Source: an uncultured Flavobacteriaceae bacterium
GTDB lineage: Bacteria; Bacteroidota; Bacteroidia; Flavobacteriales; Flavobacteriaceae
Assembly: GCA_947497245.1 (NCBI GenBank)
Contig: CANMFO010000001.1
Coordinates: forward strand, 1,644,290-1,708,289
Length of the DNA: 64,000 nucleotides
Direction of reading: 5' to 3'
Positions 34,109 through 42,997 of this stretch are shown here, piece by piece (the stretch's first letter is position 1; each line of letters starts with the position of its first letter). The notes under the pieces are model-generated. The model made no database searches, was not told the DNA's origin, and saw nothing but the letters and a program-made list of their open reading frames with translations. The translations under genes were made by a program, and so were the position numbers.

Positions 34109-35415
34109 TCTATCAATCCAAAAAATCGGGGGAGCCAAAGGGAAATCTCGGGAAGATAGGTTATAACCATCAAAATCAGCGTCATGGCGGCCAAAAGTGA
34201 CAACAAGGGCTTGATAACCTTTGTAACGGGTACCTGGGCCACTCCACTGCCAACAAAGAGCAGAGTTCCCACTGGGGGCGTACAAACACCAATACAAAGG
34301 TTGAGTACGATGACCATTCCGAATTGCACGGGATGCATTCCCAGGGCCATGGCCACGGGCAGAAAAATAGGGGTAAAAATCAGGACCGCTGGGGTCATAT
34401 CCATAAAAGTTCCCACGACCAATAGGATGATATTGATCATAAGGAAGATAATGATCGGGTTGCTTACGGAATCCAAGAGGGCCGATGTAAGCAATTGCGG
34501 AATACCTTCAAAGGAAAACAACCAGGACATGGCCATAGAGGTGGCGATCAAGAACATGACCACAGCAGTGGTCTTGGCGCTCCGCAACAGAATGGGCTTG
34601 AAATCGCTAAACTTGAGCTCTCTGTTTACAAATCCCAGCAAGACGGCATAGACCACGGCGATGGCGGCCGCTTCGGTGGCAGTAAACACTCCCGCTACAA
34701 TACCGCCAACCACGATAAGTAATAAGGTAAGGCTCAATATGGCCCTTCTAAAATCAAGGAACAACTGTTTAAACCCTACACGGGGTGCCCGGGGCAATTT
34801 TTTTCGTTTTGCATAGACGAACACCATGACCATCAGAGCGAGTCCCACCAATATTCCGGGGATATAACCGGCAATGAACAAGGCCGCTACCGAGGCGGTC
34901 CCTCCACTGGCAAGCGCAAAAATGATGAGTACATTGCTGGGGGGAATCAACAATCCCGTAGTGGAGGAGCTAATGTTCACCGCTGCACTGAACTCGCGTG
35001 GATACCCTTCCTTTTCCATTTTATCGGTCAAGGTGCTTCCTATTGCAGAGGCCGCCGCTATGGCCGAACCCGATATGGCCCCAAACAACATTGCAGCAAT
35101 AATATTCACAAAAGCCAGTCCACCTGGGAGGCTACCGATCAGCGATTTGGCAAAATCGATCAACCGTTTGGCAATGCCGCCCCGGTTCATGATCTCGCCC
35201 GCCAGAATAAAAAACGGAATGGCAAGCAGGGCAAAATTGTCAATTCCGGTGGTCATGCGTTGGCTGGCCGTAGTGGTGGCCGGTATGAAAGCGATGTTCA
35301 GGATGAGTGTTAAAGTCGTGGAAATACCAATGGCATAGGCAACCGGAACCCCATAGGCCAACAATCCAATAAAACTTATGAAAAGTACCAGAATGCTAAT
35401 GGTTTCTATGCTCAT
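34105..35415 (-). CDS. TRAP transporter large permease (DctM family)
   Basis: The 436-residue membrane protein has about twelve hydrophobic segments. Family marks include FALLAIPFFILAGEIMNRGG, FGAISGSAIAAASAIGS, LLIPPSNVLIIFALASGG and GVCTPPVGTLLFVGSGVAQV. It is the sodium-coupled channel of a TRAP uptake system. It is the last of three genes; the small permease ends one base before it, so translation is coupled. Substrates of the family are mostly organic acids and sugar acids. Confidence 0.93.
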   Translation of the reverse strand: MSIETISILVLFISFIGLLAYGVPVAYAIGISTTLTLILNIAFIPATTTASQRMTTGIDNFALLAIPFFILAGEIMNRGGIAKRLIDFAKSLIGSLPGGLAFVNIIAAMLFGAISGSAIAAASAIGSTLTDKMEKEGYPREFSAAVNISSSTTGLLIPPSNVLIIFALASGGTASVAALFIAGYIPGILVGLALMVMVFVYAKRKKLPRAPRVGFKQLFLDFRRAILSLTLLLIVVGGIVAGVFTATEAAAIAVVYAVLLGFVNRELKFSDFKPILLRSAKTTAVVMFLIATSMAMSWLFSFEGIPQLLTSALLDSVSNPIIIFLMINIILLVVGTFMDMTPAVLIFTPIFLPVAMALGMHPVQFGMVIVLNLCIGVCTPPVGTLLFVGSGVAQVPVTKVIKPLLSLLAAMTLILMVITYLPEISLWLPRFFGLID

Positions 35416-35416
35416 C

Positions 35417-35890
35417 TCAAAAATTTAATTTTTTAATGTTGTAGATGGAAAAAAATATGATCATCAAACCGGCCATCGGAACGATCGCGTATACAAAGCC
35501 CAGTGGGACCTGCAGGGCCGACGAGGTTTGCCCCAGACTCAAGGTGGTGTATACCAAATTGCCCCCACCGATGACCATGATGATCAGGGCGAACACTGCC
35601 ATCAATACCTGTATGACCTTTTTGCGCTTGTTCTTTTTTTCAGGGGGCAACTTCGACAGCAGAAAATCCATGGACAGGTGCCCCTCTTTCTGACCGTTGA
35701 TATAGGCCGCGCCCAAAACTGTAAGCCAGATCAGCGCAAAGCGGGCGAACTCTTCGGTAAAGGAACTGGACTGGCCCACCACATAACGGGAGACCACCTG
35801 CCAAACCACATCGAGTACAAGCAGTCCAAAAATGGTGACCAAAAGTGCCTCAATGGCCCTATTGAGCATGTGATAGGTCTTTTCCATCAA
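35417..35890 (-). CDS. TRAP transporter small permease (DctQ family)
   Basis: The 157-residue protein has four membrane helices and the DctQ pattern: EEFARFALIWLTVLGAAY near residues 45-62 and VPLGFVYAIVPMAGLMI near the C-terminus. It stabilises the large permease and helps dock the solute-binding protein. It overlaps the upstream solute-binding-protein gene by four bases (ATGA type). Confidence 0.9.
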   Translation of the reverse strand: MMEKTYHMLNRAIEALLVTIFGLLVLDVVWQVVSRYVVGQSSSFTEEFARFALIWLTVLGAAYINGQKEGHLSMDFLLSKLPPEKKNKRKKVIQVLMAVFALIIMVIGGGNLVYTTLSLGQTSSALQVPLGFVYAIVPMAGLMIIFFSIYNIKKLNF

Positions 35891-36870
35891 TTAGAATTTA
35901 TTTTGTCGATGATCTCCTTTAGTTTTGGGTCTTGCATCAGGCTTTCCATTACCGGCTTTGCCTTTTCGATAAAAGGCCCCTTGTCCGGATAGATAAATTC
36001 TACCTTGGCCTCTTTCAGCATTTTCATATTTTCAACAATTGTCTCTTGCCAATACTGCTTTTGTTTGGCCACACTTTCCTCTGCGGAATCCATAAGCCAT
36101 TTTCGTTCCTGCTCCGATAGCAAGTCCCAAAATTTGGTGCCGATGATGACCACATCGGGTATCAGGGTATGTTCGTCAAAGATGTAGTATTTGCAGACTT
36201 CGAAGTGATTGGAGGTCACGAAGGACGGAATATTGTTTTCGGCCCCGTCCACCACATTTTGTTGAAGGGCGGTGTACAGTTCACCATAGGCCATAGGCGT
36301 GGCGGATGCCCCCAAAGTATTGGCCATGGCCACCGACATCTGGTCGTTCTGTACCCTTACTTTGAGTCCGTCGAGATCCTCGGGAGAATGTATCGGCCGA
36401 TCCTTTGTATAAAAACTACGGGCACCGGCATCGTAAAAACAAACACCACGCAGCAAGAATTCCGTGCCACTTTCCAGCAGCTGTTTCCCCACTTCGCCCT
36501 CCAGGTTACGAAACAAATGCTCGCTATCACGAAACAAATAAGGCACTACGGTAACTTGGTACTCCGGGGCAAAATTCGACAAGGCCGAAGCGCTCACCTT
36601 GGTCATCGCAATACTGCCAATCTGCAGTAGTTCCAACACTTCCCTCTCCGATCCCAATTGTCCATCAGGAAAAACCTTGATTTGCAATTTCCCATCAGAT
36701 TTCTCGTCCAGGGACTGCTGCATGGCCAAAATACCTTTATGTACGGGGTGCGATGTGGGCAGGGAATGTGCAAAGTAAAGGACTTTTTTATCTGAAAGTT
36801 CCGAGCAGGAACCCAGGGTAAGGCTTAAAAAAGTAAAAAAACCTATTCGTAACAATCTATTTCTATACAT
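35887..36870 (-). CDS. TRAP transporter solute-binding lipoprotein (DctP family)
   Basis: The 327-residue protein has a lipoprotein signal (LTLGSC, Cys22). The binding-protein fold is recognised by AHSLPTSHPVHKG, GQLGSEREVLELLQIG, the ligand-carboxylate arginine in LDGLKVRVQNDQM and MAYGELYTALQQNVVDGAE. Being lipid-anchored is unusual among TRAP binding proteins, which are mostly free. The ligand is unknown, but the sugar-oxidising neighbours suggest a sugar acid or keto-sugar. Confidence 0.92.
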   Translation of the reverse strand: MYRNRLLRIGFFTFLSLTLGSCSELSDKKVLYFAHSLPTSHPVHKGILAMQQSLDEKSDGKLQIKVFPDGQLGSEREVLELLQIGSIAMTKVSASALSNFAPEYQVTVVPYLFRDSEHLFRNLEGEVGKQLLESGTEFLLRGVCFYDAGARSFYTKDRPIHSPEDLDGLKVRVQNDQMSVAMANTLGASATPMAYGELYTALQQNVVDGAENNIPSFVTSNHFEVCKYYIFDEHTLIPDVVIIGTKFWDLLSEQERKWLMDSAEESVAKQKQYWQETIVENMKMLKEAKVEFIYPDKGPFIEKAKPVMESLMQDPKLKEIIDKINSN

Positions 36871-37003
36871 GTTTTTTTTACGTTCTTCCTATCTGGTTAA
36901 ACCTAAAATGGCCCCAAGTGTCCCCAGGTTATCGGCGCCTATTCCGGCTTAAGATATAAATTTTAGTTGGATCGGGGGCCATCGGCGTGCAAAGCAACAA
37001 TAT
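36871..37003. other. Intergenic gap before the TRAP genes
   Basis: These 133 bases hold no gene. No exact -7 box is visible on the minus strand, so the TRAP genes may be transcribed by read-through from the oxidoreductase gene or from a non-consensus promoter. Confidence 0.3.
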
Positions 37004-38383
37004 CTAGTTCTTTTGTGCCAATTTATAGGCCGCTATCGTGGTATGGTACTTTGTGATCATATTGGGCACTTCCCAAACCGGTAAATCCCCTTCTTCCAAA
37101 TAGTTCAGGTAGTTTTCCGTCACTTGGGCAAAGTGGGCCTCGTGGCCAATTTTCAAAGCATCCGGAATAATTATTTTCCACAATCCGGCGGCTACCTTCT
37201 CGGAGGTGGTGCCCGGAAAGCGTTCGGATATCTCTTTCTGCAATTCCTCGGAGGGATCGTATTTGAAATCCGTACCCTTCCTTGCTTTAATGTATAAAGT
37301 GGGCCGGTACTTTTCCTCGGCCCCTTGTTTTATGATCAAATCGCTCAAGGTCCCCCGCATTACACTGTGATGGGTATCTCCGGTACCTTCGGGGGCAACA
37401 TAGTTCCATATAACCGAGACTTTGGCCACTTTTCCCTTGATTTTATAGATCATTTCACCATTGCAGAACACGTTCAACCTTCCATCCTTTACATCCTTTT
37501 GAAGGTATTCCGGGAAACTTTCAAGTCCGGTTACTTTCTGGAATTCTTCCCGGGTCAAAACGGTCGGCCATCTTTTGGCCTTCACCATTTCAATGTCCGT
37601 AGCGTCGATGATCTGCCCCGGGAAAGCTTCCCACTGCACCAGATCGACCAAATGCGTGGTCACATCAACGATGCCCTCCCCCTCCTCATCTATATCAAAA
37701 AACCAGGGAGGACGGACCAAAGGCCGGCCGGAAACAAATTTAAAAAAATGGTGTACGCTTTCTTTACTTATCGCCGGTTCTTCCAGGGTGCCCTCTACCA
37801 ATTCCCCAAAAACATGGGGCTGTTGTGAAAAGAACTTTTGTACGGCCGTGGTCACCTCAAAACGCTCCGTCATGATATCGTAGATCAGTACCCCTTTTTC
37901 CTTGGCCACGCGAAAGGCTTCCTTCAATTTCCCCAAGCCCTCGGGATCGATGACCAAAGGCTTATCCGCATAAACGTTCAGTCCTGCCCGTACCGCTTCC
38001 AGTACGTAGTCGATCTTCTGCGAATTCTTGCCGGCAACGATCATGACATTGCCCCGTCTCTGTTCCAGCATCCCTTCCAGATAGTCGTCGTCAAGGTAGG
38101 TCTCCACCTTCCAGGCCGTTGGTTCGTCCTCCCTGGAATTGTACGCGTCGATCTTTCCTAAAAAATCCCGTACCTCCGGCCCATCGGGCGCGAATACATG
38201 TATGGTGGAATCGACCTGGGAGTACATGGTCTTTTGTACCAATGCGGCATGAAAGTGCCCCGGGTCCAAGGTCATGAACCTTATCTTTTTTGAAGTTTCC
38301 TCCGAAACCATTTTTTCAGTCTGTTTTGTCTCCTTACAGGCCAGGCAGATGCATAGTAGCAATAGGAAGGTCTTTAATTTCAT
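37004..38383 (-). CDS. Lipid-anchored Gfo/Idh/MocA-like oxidoreductase
   Basis: The 459-residue protein starts with a lipoprotein signal (CLAC, lipidated Cys16). It carries a Rossmann-like N-terminal domain (IRFMTLDPGHFHAALVQKTM) and the family lysine as YADKPLVI, then a large C-terminal domain with ERFEVTTAVQKFF, VDVTTHLVDLVQWEAF and GTLSDLIIKQGAEEKYRPTL. The initial glycine-rich nucleotide motif GxGxxG is not obvious, so cofactor binding is uncertain. It should act on a sugar in the periplasm or on the surface. Confidence 0.82.
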   Translation of the reverse strand: MKLKTFLLLLCICLACKETKQTEKMVSEETSKKIRFMTLDPGHFHAALVQKTMYSQVDSTIHVFAPDGPEVRDFLGKIDAYNSREDEPTAWKVETYLDDDYLEGMLEQRRGNVMIVAGKNSQKIDYVLEAVRAGLNVYADKPLVIDPEGLGKLKEAFRVAKEKGVLIYDIMTERFEVTTAVQKFFSQQPHVFGELVEGTLEEPAISKESVHHFFKFVSGRPLVRPPWFFDIDEEGEGIVDVTTHLVDLVQWEAFPGQIIDATDIEMVKAKRWPTVLTREEFQKVTGLESFPEYLQKDVKDGRLNVFCNGEMIYKIKGKVAKVSVIWNYVAPEGTGDTHHSVMRGTLSDLIIKQGAEEKYRPTLYIKARKGTDFKYDPSEELQKEISERFPGTTSEKVAAGLWKIIIPDALKIGHEAHFAQVTENYLNYLEEGDLPVWEVPNMITKYHTTIAAYKLAQKN

Positions 38384-38408
38384 AGATCAAGATATTAAAT
38401 AAGACAGT

Positions 38409-38439
38409 AAGCTCCCCTGCCCAAATGGACGGGGAGCTT
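38409..38439 (-). other. Intercistronic hairpin
   Basis: A perfect nine-base stem (AAGCTCCCC with GGGGAGCTT) around a 13-base loop lies between the two oxidoreductase genes. There is no T-run, so it is more likely an RNA-processing or stability element than a terminator. Confidence 0.45.
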
Positions 38440-38458
38440 GGATTCGGTTCCAAACGGC

Positions 38459-39835
38459 CTAAACTTTCACATAATCGGTGCCGTAGGGCTTGCGCTGCTC
38501 ACGGCGCAACAGGCTATTGGCCTCATCGTCGTTTATGAACATTTCGGTTTCGGGATTCCATTCCAGTTTACGGGAGAATTGCATCGCAATGTCGCTGATC
38601 AAACAAATGGCGCAGGCCTTGTGCCCTTTTTCAATGGGTGAAATAGGCTGTTTTCGACTTTTGATGCAATCCAACCAGTTTCCATGCTGATCCTCTATTT
38701 TTTCGAGATGGATTTCGTTCTCCCCGATTACCGAGGTCAGTATTTTGGGATCCGAGGCATTCAATGCCTTGGCACTTTTTTCCTTGTCGACGGGGTCTGT
38801 GGCCGATGCCTGGTAGGCTCCGCGGGAAACAAATATCCATCCGTCGCTTCCTTCATAACGAATGCCATTCGTATAGCCTCCACTGGTATAAACCGTTATC
38901 CCGTTCCCGTATTCGTGCTTTACCAGGAAATCCCCATGTACATTCCACAGACCCGATTTTGGAAACTCCGCCAAAGCCTCGACCGAAACCGGTCCGGTCA
39001 GTTCCGTATCCATTCCCCAAGCCGCTGAATCGTAATGGTGTTGTCCCCATCCGGTGATCATCCCGGCCCCGTAATTTCTTTGCCTGAGCCATCCCGGCCG
39101 GCTATAATCGTTTTGGGGATGCACCCCTATTTCCGTATAGGGCACCTCCGGGGTGGAGCCCAACCACATATCGAAATTCAGGTTGCTGGGGATGGGCATG
39201 GCAGGTGCCTCGGGGCCCGCTGGGTCGCCGGGCAATCCTATCTTTACCGTATGTATCTTACCAATCCTGCCATTGCGCACCAATTCAGCCGCTATCCTGA
39301 ATTGTGGCATGGCCCGCTGTTGGGTACCTACTTGAAGCACCACCTTTTTCATTTTGACCGCCTTTAGCAATTGCTGGCCCTCCCTTACCGTAAGGGAAGT
39401 GGGTTTTTGAAGGTAAATGTCCTTTCCCGCCAGGGCAGCCTCTAAAGCGGGTTGCGAATGCCAGTGGTCGGGGGTGCTGATCATTACCGCATCAATATCC
39501 TTATTCAACAGCATTTCTCGATAATCGCCATAGGTCTTTACATTGGTGTACTGCTCCTTTCCCGTTTTCTCCTTGTAGAAAGAGTCGACCAGAACCTTGG
39601 CATCAGCGACCCTTTTTGAATCAACGTCGCATACGGCAACGAAGCGTGCATCGTCAAAGCGTATGGTGTCGTGAATATCATGGCTGCGCGCAATTCTTCC
39701 ACACCCTATCTGACCAATATTGATTTTGTTGCTGGGGGCGTCCTTGCCCAAAACATGGGCCGGTACAATACTAGGGAAGCCTACCATCGCGGCGGTGCCC
39801 AAAGCGGTCTTAGTCATAAATTTTCTTCGTTGCAT
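38459..39835 (-). CDS. Tat-exported Gfo/Idh/MocA oxidoreductase
   Basis: The 458-residue protein starts with a twin-arginine signal (MQRRKFMTKTALGTAAM, Arg3-Arg4), so it is folded, with its NAD(P), before export to the periplasm. The Rossmann motif is IGQIGCGRIARSHDIHD, the family lysine motif is LQKPTSL, and the catalytic-region histidine pair is in GWGQHHYDSAAWGMD. Fellow Tat-exported enzymes of this type use tightly bound NADP to swap oxidised and reduced sugars. Reaction here is inferred. I chose the ATG at 39835 since it starts the Tat signal; the open frame runs back 22 codons to 39901. Confidence 0.9.
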   Translation of the reverse strand: MQRRKFMTKTALGTAAMVGFPSIVPAHVLGKDAPSNKINIGQIGCGRIARSHDIHDTIRFDDARFVAVCDVDSKRVADAKVLVDSFYKEKTGKEQYTNVKTYGDYREMLLNKDIDAVMISTPDHWHSQPALEAALAGKDIYLQKPTSLTVREGQQLLKAVKMKKVVLQVGTQQRAMPQFRIAAELVRNGRIGKIHTVKIGLPGDPAGPEAPAMPIPSNLNFDMWLGSTPEVPYTEIGVHPQNDYSRPGWLRQRNYGAGMITGWGQHHYDSAAWGMDTELTGPVSVEALAEFPKSGLWNVHGDFLVKHEYGNGITVYTSGGYTNGIRYEGSDGWIFVSRGAYQASATDPVDKEKSAKALNASDPKILTSVIGENEIHLEKIEDQHGNWLDCIKSRKQPISPIEKGHKACAICLISDIAMQFSRKLEWNPETEMFINDDEANSLLRREQRKPYGTDYVKV

Positions 39836-39852
39836 ATCTATTTGGTTTTGCT

Positions 39853-41076
39853 TTAATCCTCTTCGATATCGAGTTCGATCGGGTTCGCGAAGGCTTGCCA
39901 ATAGGCTTCAGCTTCCTCTGCGTTCAATTCACCGTCGAAAACGACCATCCTGTATTGTAATCCATAATCTTTATTGGGCTCTATGCGCCATTCCTCATGC
40001 CGGATCGGACAGAATTCAAAGAACATGTCCCCCCTTCCCCCATTGCCATCGATAGGCCAGACCCGCATTGGTTCCGGATGTTTTCGGTTGGTTGGATGGC
40101 TCATAAAAAGTACGCCATTGGTACCCTTTCCATCGGCGGATTCGCCACTTACAATGCACCAGCGGGCATTTGATCCATCAGCGGTCAAGCGGTCGTTCCC
40201 TTCGGAGGTAAGCACGGAACAATTGTCTTTGTGCCATCTTTCGGTAAACCGCATACCAATTCCTCCCCCATAACGATAGGCCTCGAAGAGGATTCCGTTT
40301 TCCAACGGGGAACGGAAGGTCGTATTGTAGTCGAACATATAGCGATCTGGTCGGTTCAGGTCCCATAGTCTGACCTCAAGATTTTCGTTCAGTGCGATCT
40401 GGGGCGCGGTTTCCGTGATAAAATCAATATGTTCCTGGGCGGCATTGAACGAAGCCGAGACCGTGCCCGAGGTTTTGGACTTGAAATCCCTGAATAGGAC
40501 GGTTCCCTTTCGATCGCCCAAATTCCAAAAATCTACTTGCTGGCCTTTGATCTGCGTATGTGTCCAAGGGCCCCACATACCATAATGGTGGTAATGATCC
40601 GGGGGCTGTATGCGACTGAGTGTGTCGCCACTTGGTGTTCGTATGGGATGGAGATAGCCCGATTTCCCAAAAACGGAATCCACCCCTCTGGGCGGATACG
40701 TCATTTCGTATCGGTATTGCACAAGGGGCTTGCCGTTTATGGACATGGAAAGGTTTCCGTCTTTTTGGTCCATTTGAATTGCCGGGTTCACAGGGAATCC
40801 CGTATCCACCCTTTCAATGGTATAGAAGGCCCTACCTCCATCATGTACAAATAAAAGATCGTTGTCTTCCCCGTTTTGAAAAGGTACAGGGATGTACTTT
40901 TCACCTTCCTTCTTTTTTAGGGCCCACTGATTTTCACCTTCCTCTGCGGGAACGTTCAAAACCACCGGTCCGGAACGTAAAATTCCGTCATCCTCCCCTA
41001 TTTCGAATCGGTACGTTTCCCTTTCCCCACAAGATATCGTGATCATCACAGTGCAAAAAAGAAGGAAACGCTTCAT
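39853..41076 (-). CDS. DUF6807 (PmoA-like) lipoprotein
   Basis: The 407-residue protein has a lipoprotein signal (ITISC, Cys16). The mature protein has a small beta domain and a DUF6807 module with the conserved PPDHYHHYGMWGPWTH, GGIGMRFTERWH and VLFMSHPTNRKHP segments. The histidines in HYHHYG look like metal or sugar ligands. The family is common in sugar-oxidoreductase clusters of Bacteroidota and planctomycetes and its reaction is not established. It lies 17 bases before the Tat-exported oxidoreductase. Confidence 0.85.
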   Translation of the reverse strand: MKRFLLFCTVMITISCGERETYRFEIGEDDGILRSGPVVLNVPAEEGENQWALKKKEGEKYIPVPFQNGEDNDLLFVHDGGRAFYTIERVDTGFPVNPAIQMDQKDGNLSMSINGKPLVQYRYEMTYPPRGVDSVFGKSGYLHPIRTPSGDTLSRIQPPDHYHHYGMWGPWTHTQIKGQQVDFWNLGDRKGTVLFRDFKSKTSGTVSASFNAAQEHIDFITETAPQIALNENLEVRLWDLNRPDRYMFDYNTTFRSPLENGILFEAYRYGGGIGMRFTERWHKDNCSVLTSEGNDRLTADGSNARWCIVSGESADGKGTNGVLFMSHPTNRKHPEPMRVWPIDGNGGRGDMFFEFCPIRHEEWRIEPNKDYGLQYRMVVFDGELNAEEAEAYWQAFANPIELDIEED

Positions 41077-41133
41077 AGTATAGGTTTGGACAACGGAATT
41101 TAATAAAAAAAACTAACTCAAACTAACTCACTA

Positions 41134-42978
41134 TTATTCCGTTATGCTCGTCAAGGGGGGAATATTGTTCTCGGCCCCTGGATATCCTTCATTCTGATTT
41201 ATGGTCCCTTGGGTATTGGCATTTATGGCGGGTGCCGGAACCGGCCAAAGTACATGATAGGGACTCATGGTATATTCATCGCCATGTATCGTTTTTAGGC
41301 CGATATTGTAAAAATCGGTCACCTCCATTATTCTATCGAACCAAAAGTTTTTGGTTGAAAAATTGTCCAAACTATAGGTCTCGCCATTGTATGCCGCCCT
41401 TCCGGTCTTTGCAAAGAGAAAGGCGATACGCGTCAATTCTGTATTTCTGTTTTCCTCGTAGTACAGCTCCCGAGCCCTTTCGTCCAAAATATAATCCATG
41501 TTCACGTCCGCCGCGGTAATGGGGTCGGCGTTGGCCCTGGCGCGAACGGCATTGATATCGGCGGCCGCGGCTACATTGTCGTTGTTCCAGAAATGCGCTT
41601 CGGCCCGCAGCAAATAGGTCTCCGCCAAACGATAGATGTACCAATCCCCATGTCCGCCCGAAGGTTTTACCGCCGTCGGGTCCGGAACAAATAGTTTGTA
41701 CCTGGGAAAACCATACCAATTTCTGATCGTATCCGAGCAGAGCGGGGTACCATCGGGCAGATACAATTGTAGGTTTTGTCCGTAAAAAGAATTCCCCGCT
41801 TCCTTTAAACTGGGTGCATTGTAGACCAGATCTTCCATATCCAACCAGTTGCCCAATTTGTGGCGTTCATCGTTATTGGCATCTTTCCAGATCTCTATGG
41901 TACTATATGCCGTACCCCTATTTCTACCGATTCCCCTTCCAATAGTGTTCACTTGATCTATTTCGATGCCCGGTGTATCGGACATGCCATTTTGGCCATC
42001 GGGGGTATTGATGAACCGCCACCACAGGGGAACCGCCTGTCGCATGACACTAGTGCCATTGCCCTCGGCTCCTTGTCCGCGAAACTCCAATCGGTCCACT
42101 CCTGCGAGAATGGTCTCCGTATTTCCCGGTAAGCTCTTGTTTTCCACTTGATGCAGATCCCAAGTGACGTCTTTCGTTGCGTCGCCGGCATGGATGCCAA
42201 ACCTGTCGGTCATCAAAGCGTAATTTCCCCCATCGATTATTTGGGAGGCAGTTGCGATGGCCGCGGAAAAATCGCCCAAGGCGAGATTGATTTTTGTCAT
42301 GAGGTGCAATGCCACTCCACGGTTCACTTCCCCTCCATTGGAAGTTTCATTTATCATGGGGATTGCGTTGCTCATATCTTCCTGTATTTTCCGTAAAATC
42401 ACTTCTCGCTGGGTGGAGGCAAAATCCAATCTTGGTGTAGTAATCTCCTTCAATACCACTGGTACGTCCCCAAATTGCTGGGTAAGCCTATAGTACGCAT
42501 AGGCCCTATGAAACAGGGCCCTTCCCAAAATATCCGCTCTTTGCGCGTCGCTGTCGAACTCCGCATCGTCCAATCGACCGATCACCGTATTGGCAAATTT
42601 GATGTTCTCATAGAACTCTTCCCAAAACCAACCGATCCGATTGAAGTTGGAACTGTTCAGATTGGCATCGGGAAGAATCAAAAGGTTGAGATCCTGTGCC
42701 GGGCCCGATTTATCGGTGGTCCCTTCTATGGCCACCTCGGAAAATATGTTCTCTGTGATCATGGGTGCACCATCTCCATAGTATTCGCCCCTTATGTTGT
42801 CCAAGGCGCTTGAAAGCAAACCGTTCAATCCATCTGCCGTGGTCAGTGCGCTGGCCGGGGTAAAAAAGGATTTGGGCTCCTGGTCCAGGAAATCCTCCGA
42901 ACATGAAATAGGGCCCAGTACCAGGACAAAGGTCAATATCGCTACGATTTTTGGATATTTTCTGTACATATTTTTCAT
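41134..42978 (-). CDS. SusD/RagB family outer-membrane lipoprotein
   Basis: The 614-residue protein is the surface lid of a SusCD uptake pair. It has a lipoprotein signal (LGPISC, Cys26), the SusD start SEDFLDQEPKSFFTPASAL, a helical TPR-like core (ALFHRAYAYYRLTQQFGDVP) and the C-terminal YRLAETYLLRAEAHFWN and LDERARELYYEENR motifs. Ligand unknown. It directly follows susC by 19 bases. Confidence 0.93.
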   Translation of the reverse strand: MKNMYRKYPKIVAILTFVLVLGPISCSEDFLDQEPKSFFTPASALTTADGLNGLLSSALDNIRGEYYGDGAPMITENIFSEVAIEGTTDKSGPAQDLNLLILPDANLNSSNFNRIGWFWEEFYENIKFANTVIGRLDDAEFDSDAQRADILGRALFHRAYAYYRLTQQFGDVPVVLKEITTPRLDFASTQREVILRKIQEDMSNAIPMINETSNGGEVNRGVALHLMTKINLALGDFSAAIATASQIIDGGNYALMTDRFGIHAGDATKDVTWDLHQVENKSLPGNTETILAGVDRLEFRGQGAEGNGTSVMRQAVPLWWRFINTPDGQNGMSDTPGIEIDQVNTIGRGIGRNRGTAYSTIEIWKDANNDERHKLGNWLDMEDLVYNAPSLKEAGNSFYGQNLQLYLPDGTPLCSDTIRNWYGFPRYKLFVPDPTAVKPSGGHGDWYIYRLAETYLLRAEAHFWNNDNVAAAADINAVRARANADPITAADVNMDYILDERARELYYEENRNTELTRIAFLFAKTGRAAYNGETYSLDNFSTKNFWFDRIMEVTDFYNIGLKTIHGDEYTMSPYHVLWPVPAPAINANTQGTINQNEGYPGAENNIPPLTSITE

Positions 42979-42997
42979 TGTTATATATTTTGCATTG

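Noticed and set aside
38409..38439. Hairpin between the oxidoreductase genes as a terminator
   Set aside because: A perfect stem but without a T-run on either strand, so termination is not supported.
41102..41128. Tandem AACTAACTC repeat between the DUF6807 and SusD genes
   Set aside because: Only two short copies in a 57-base gap; no regulatory pattern can be defended.
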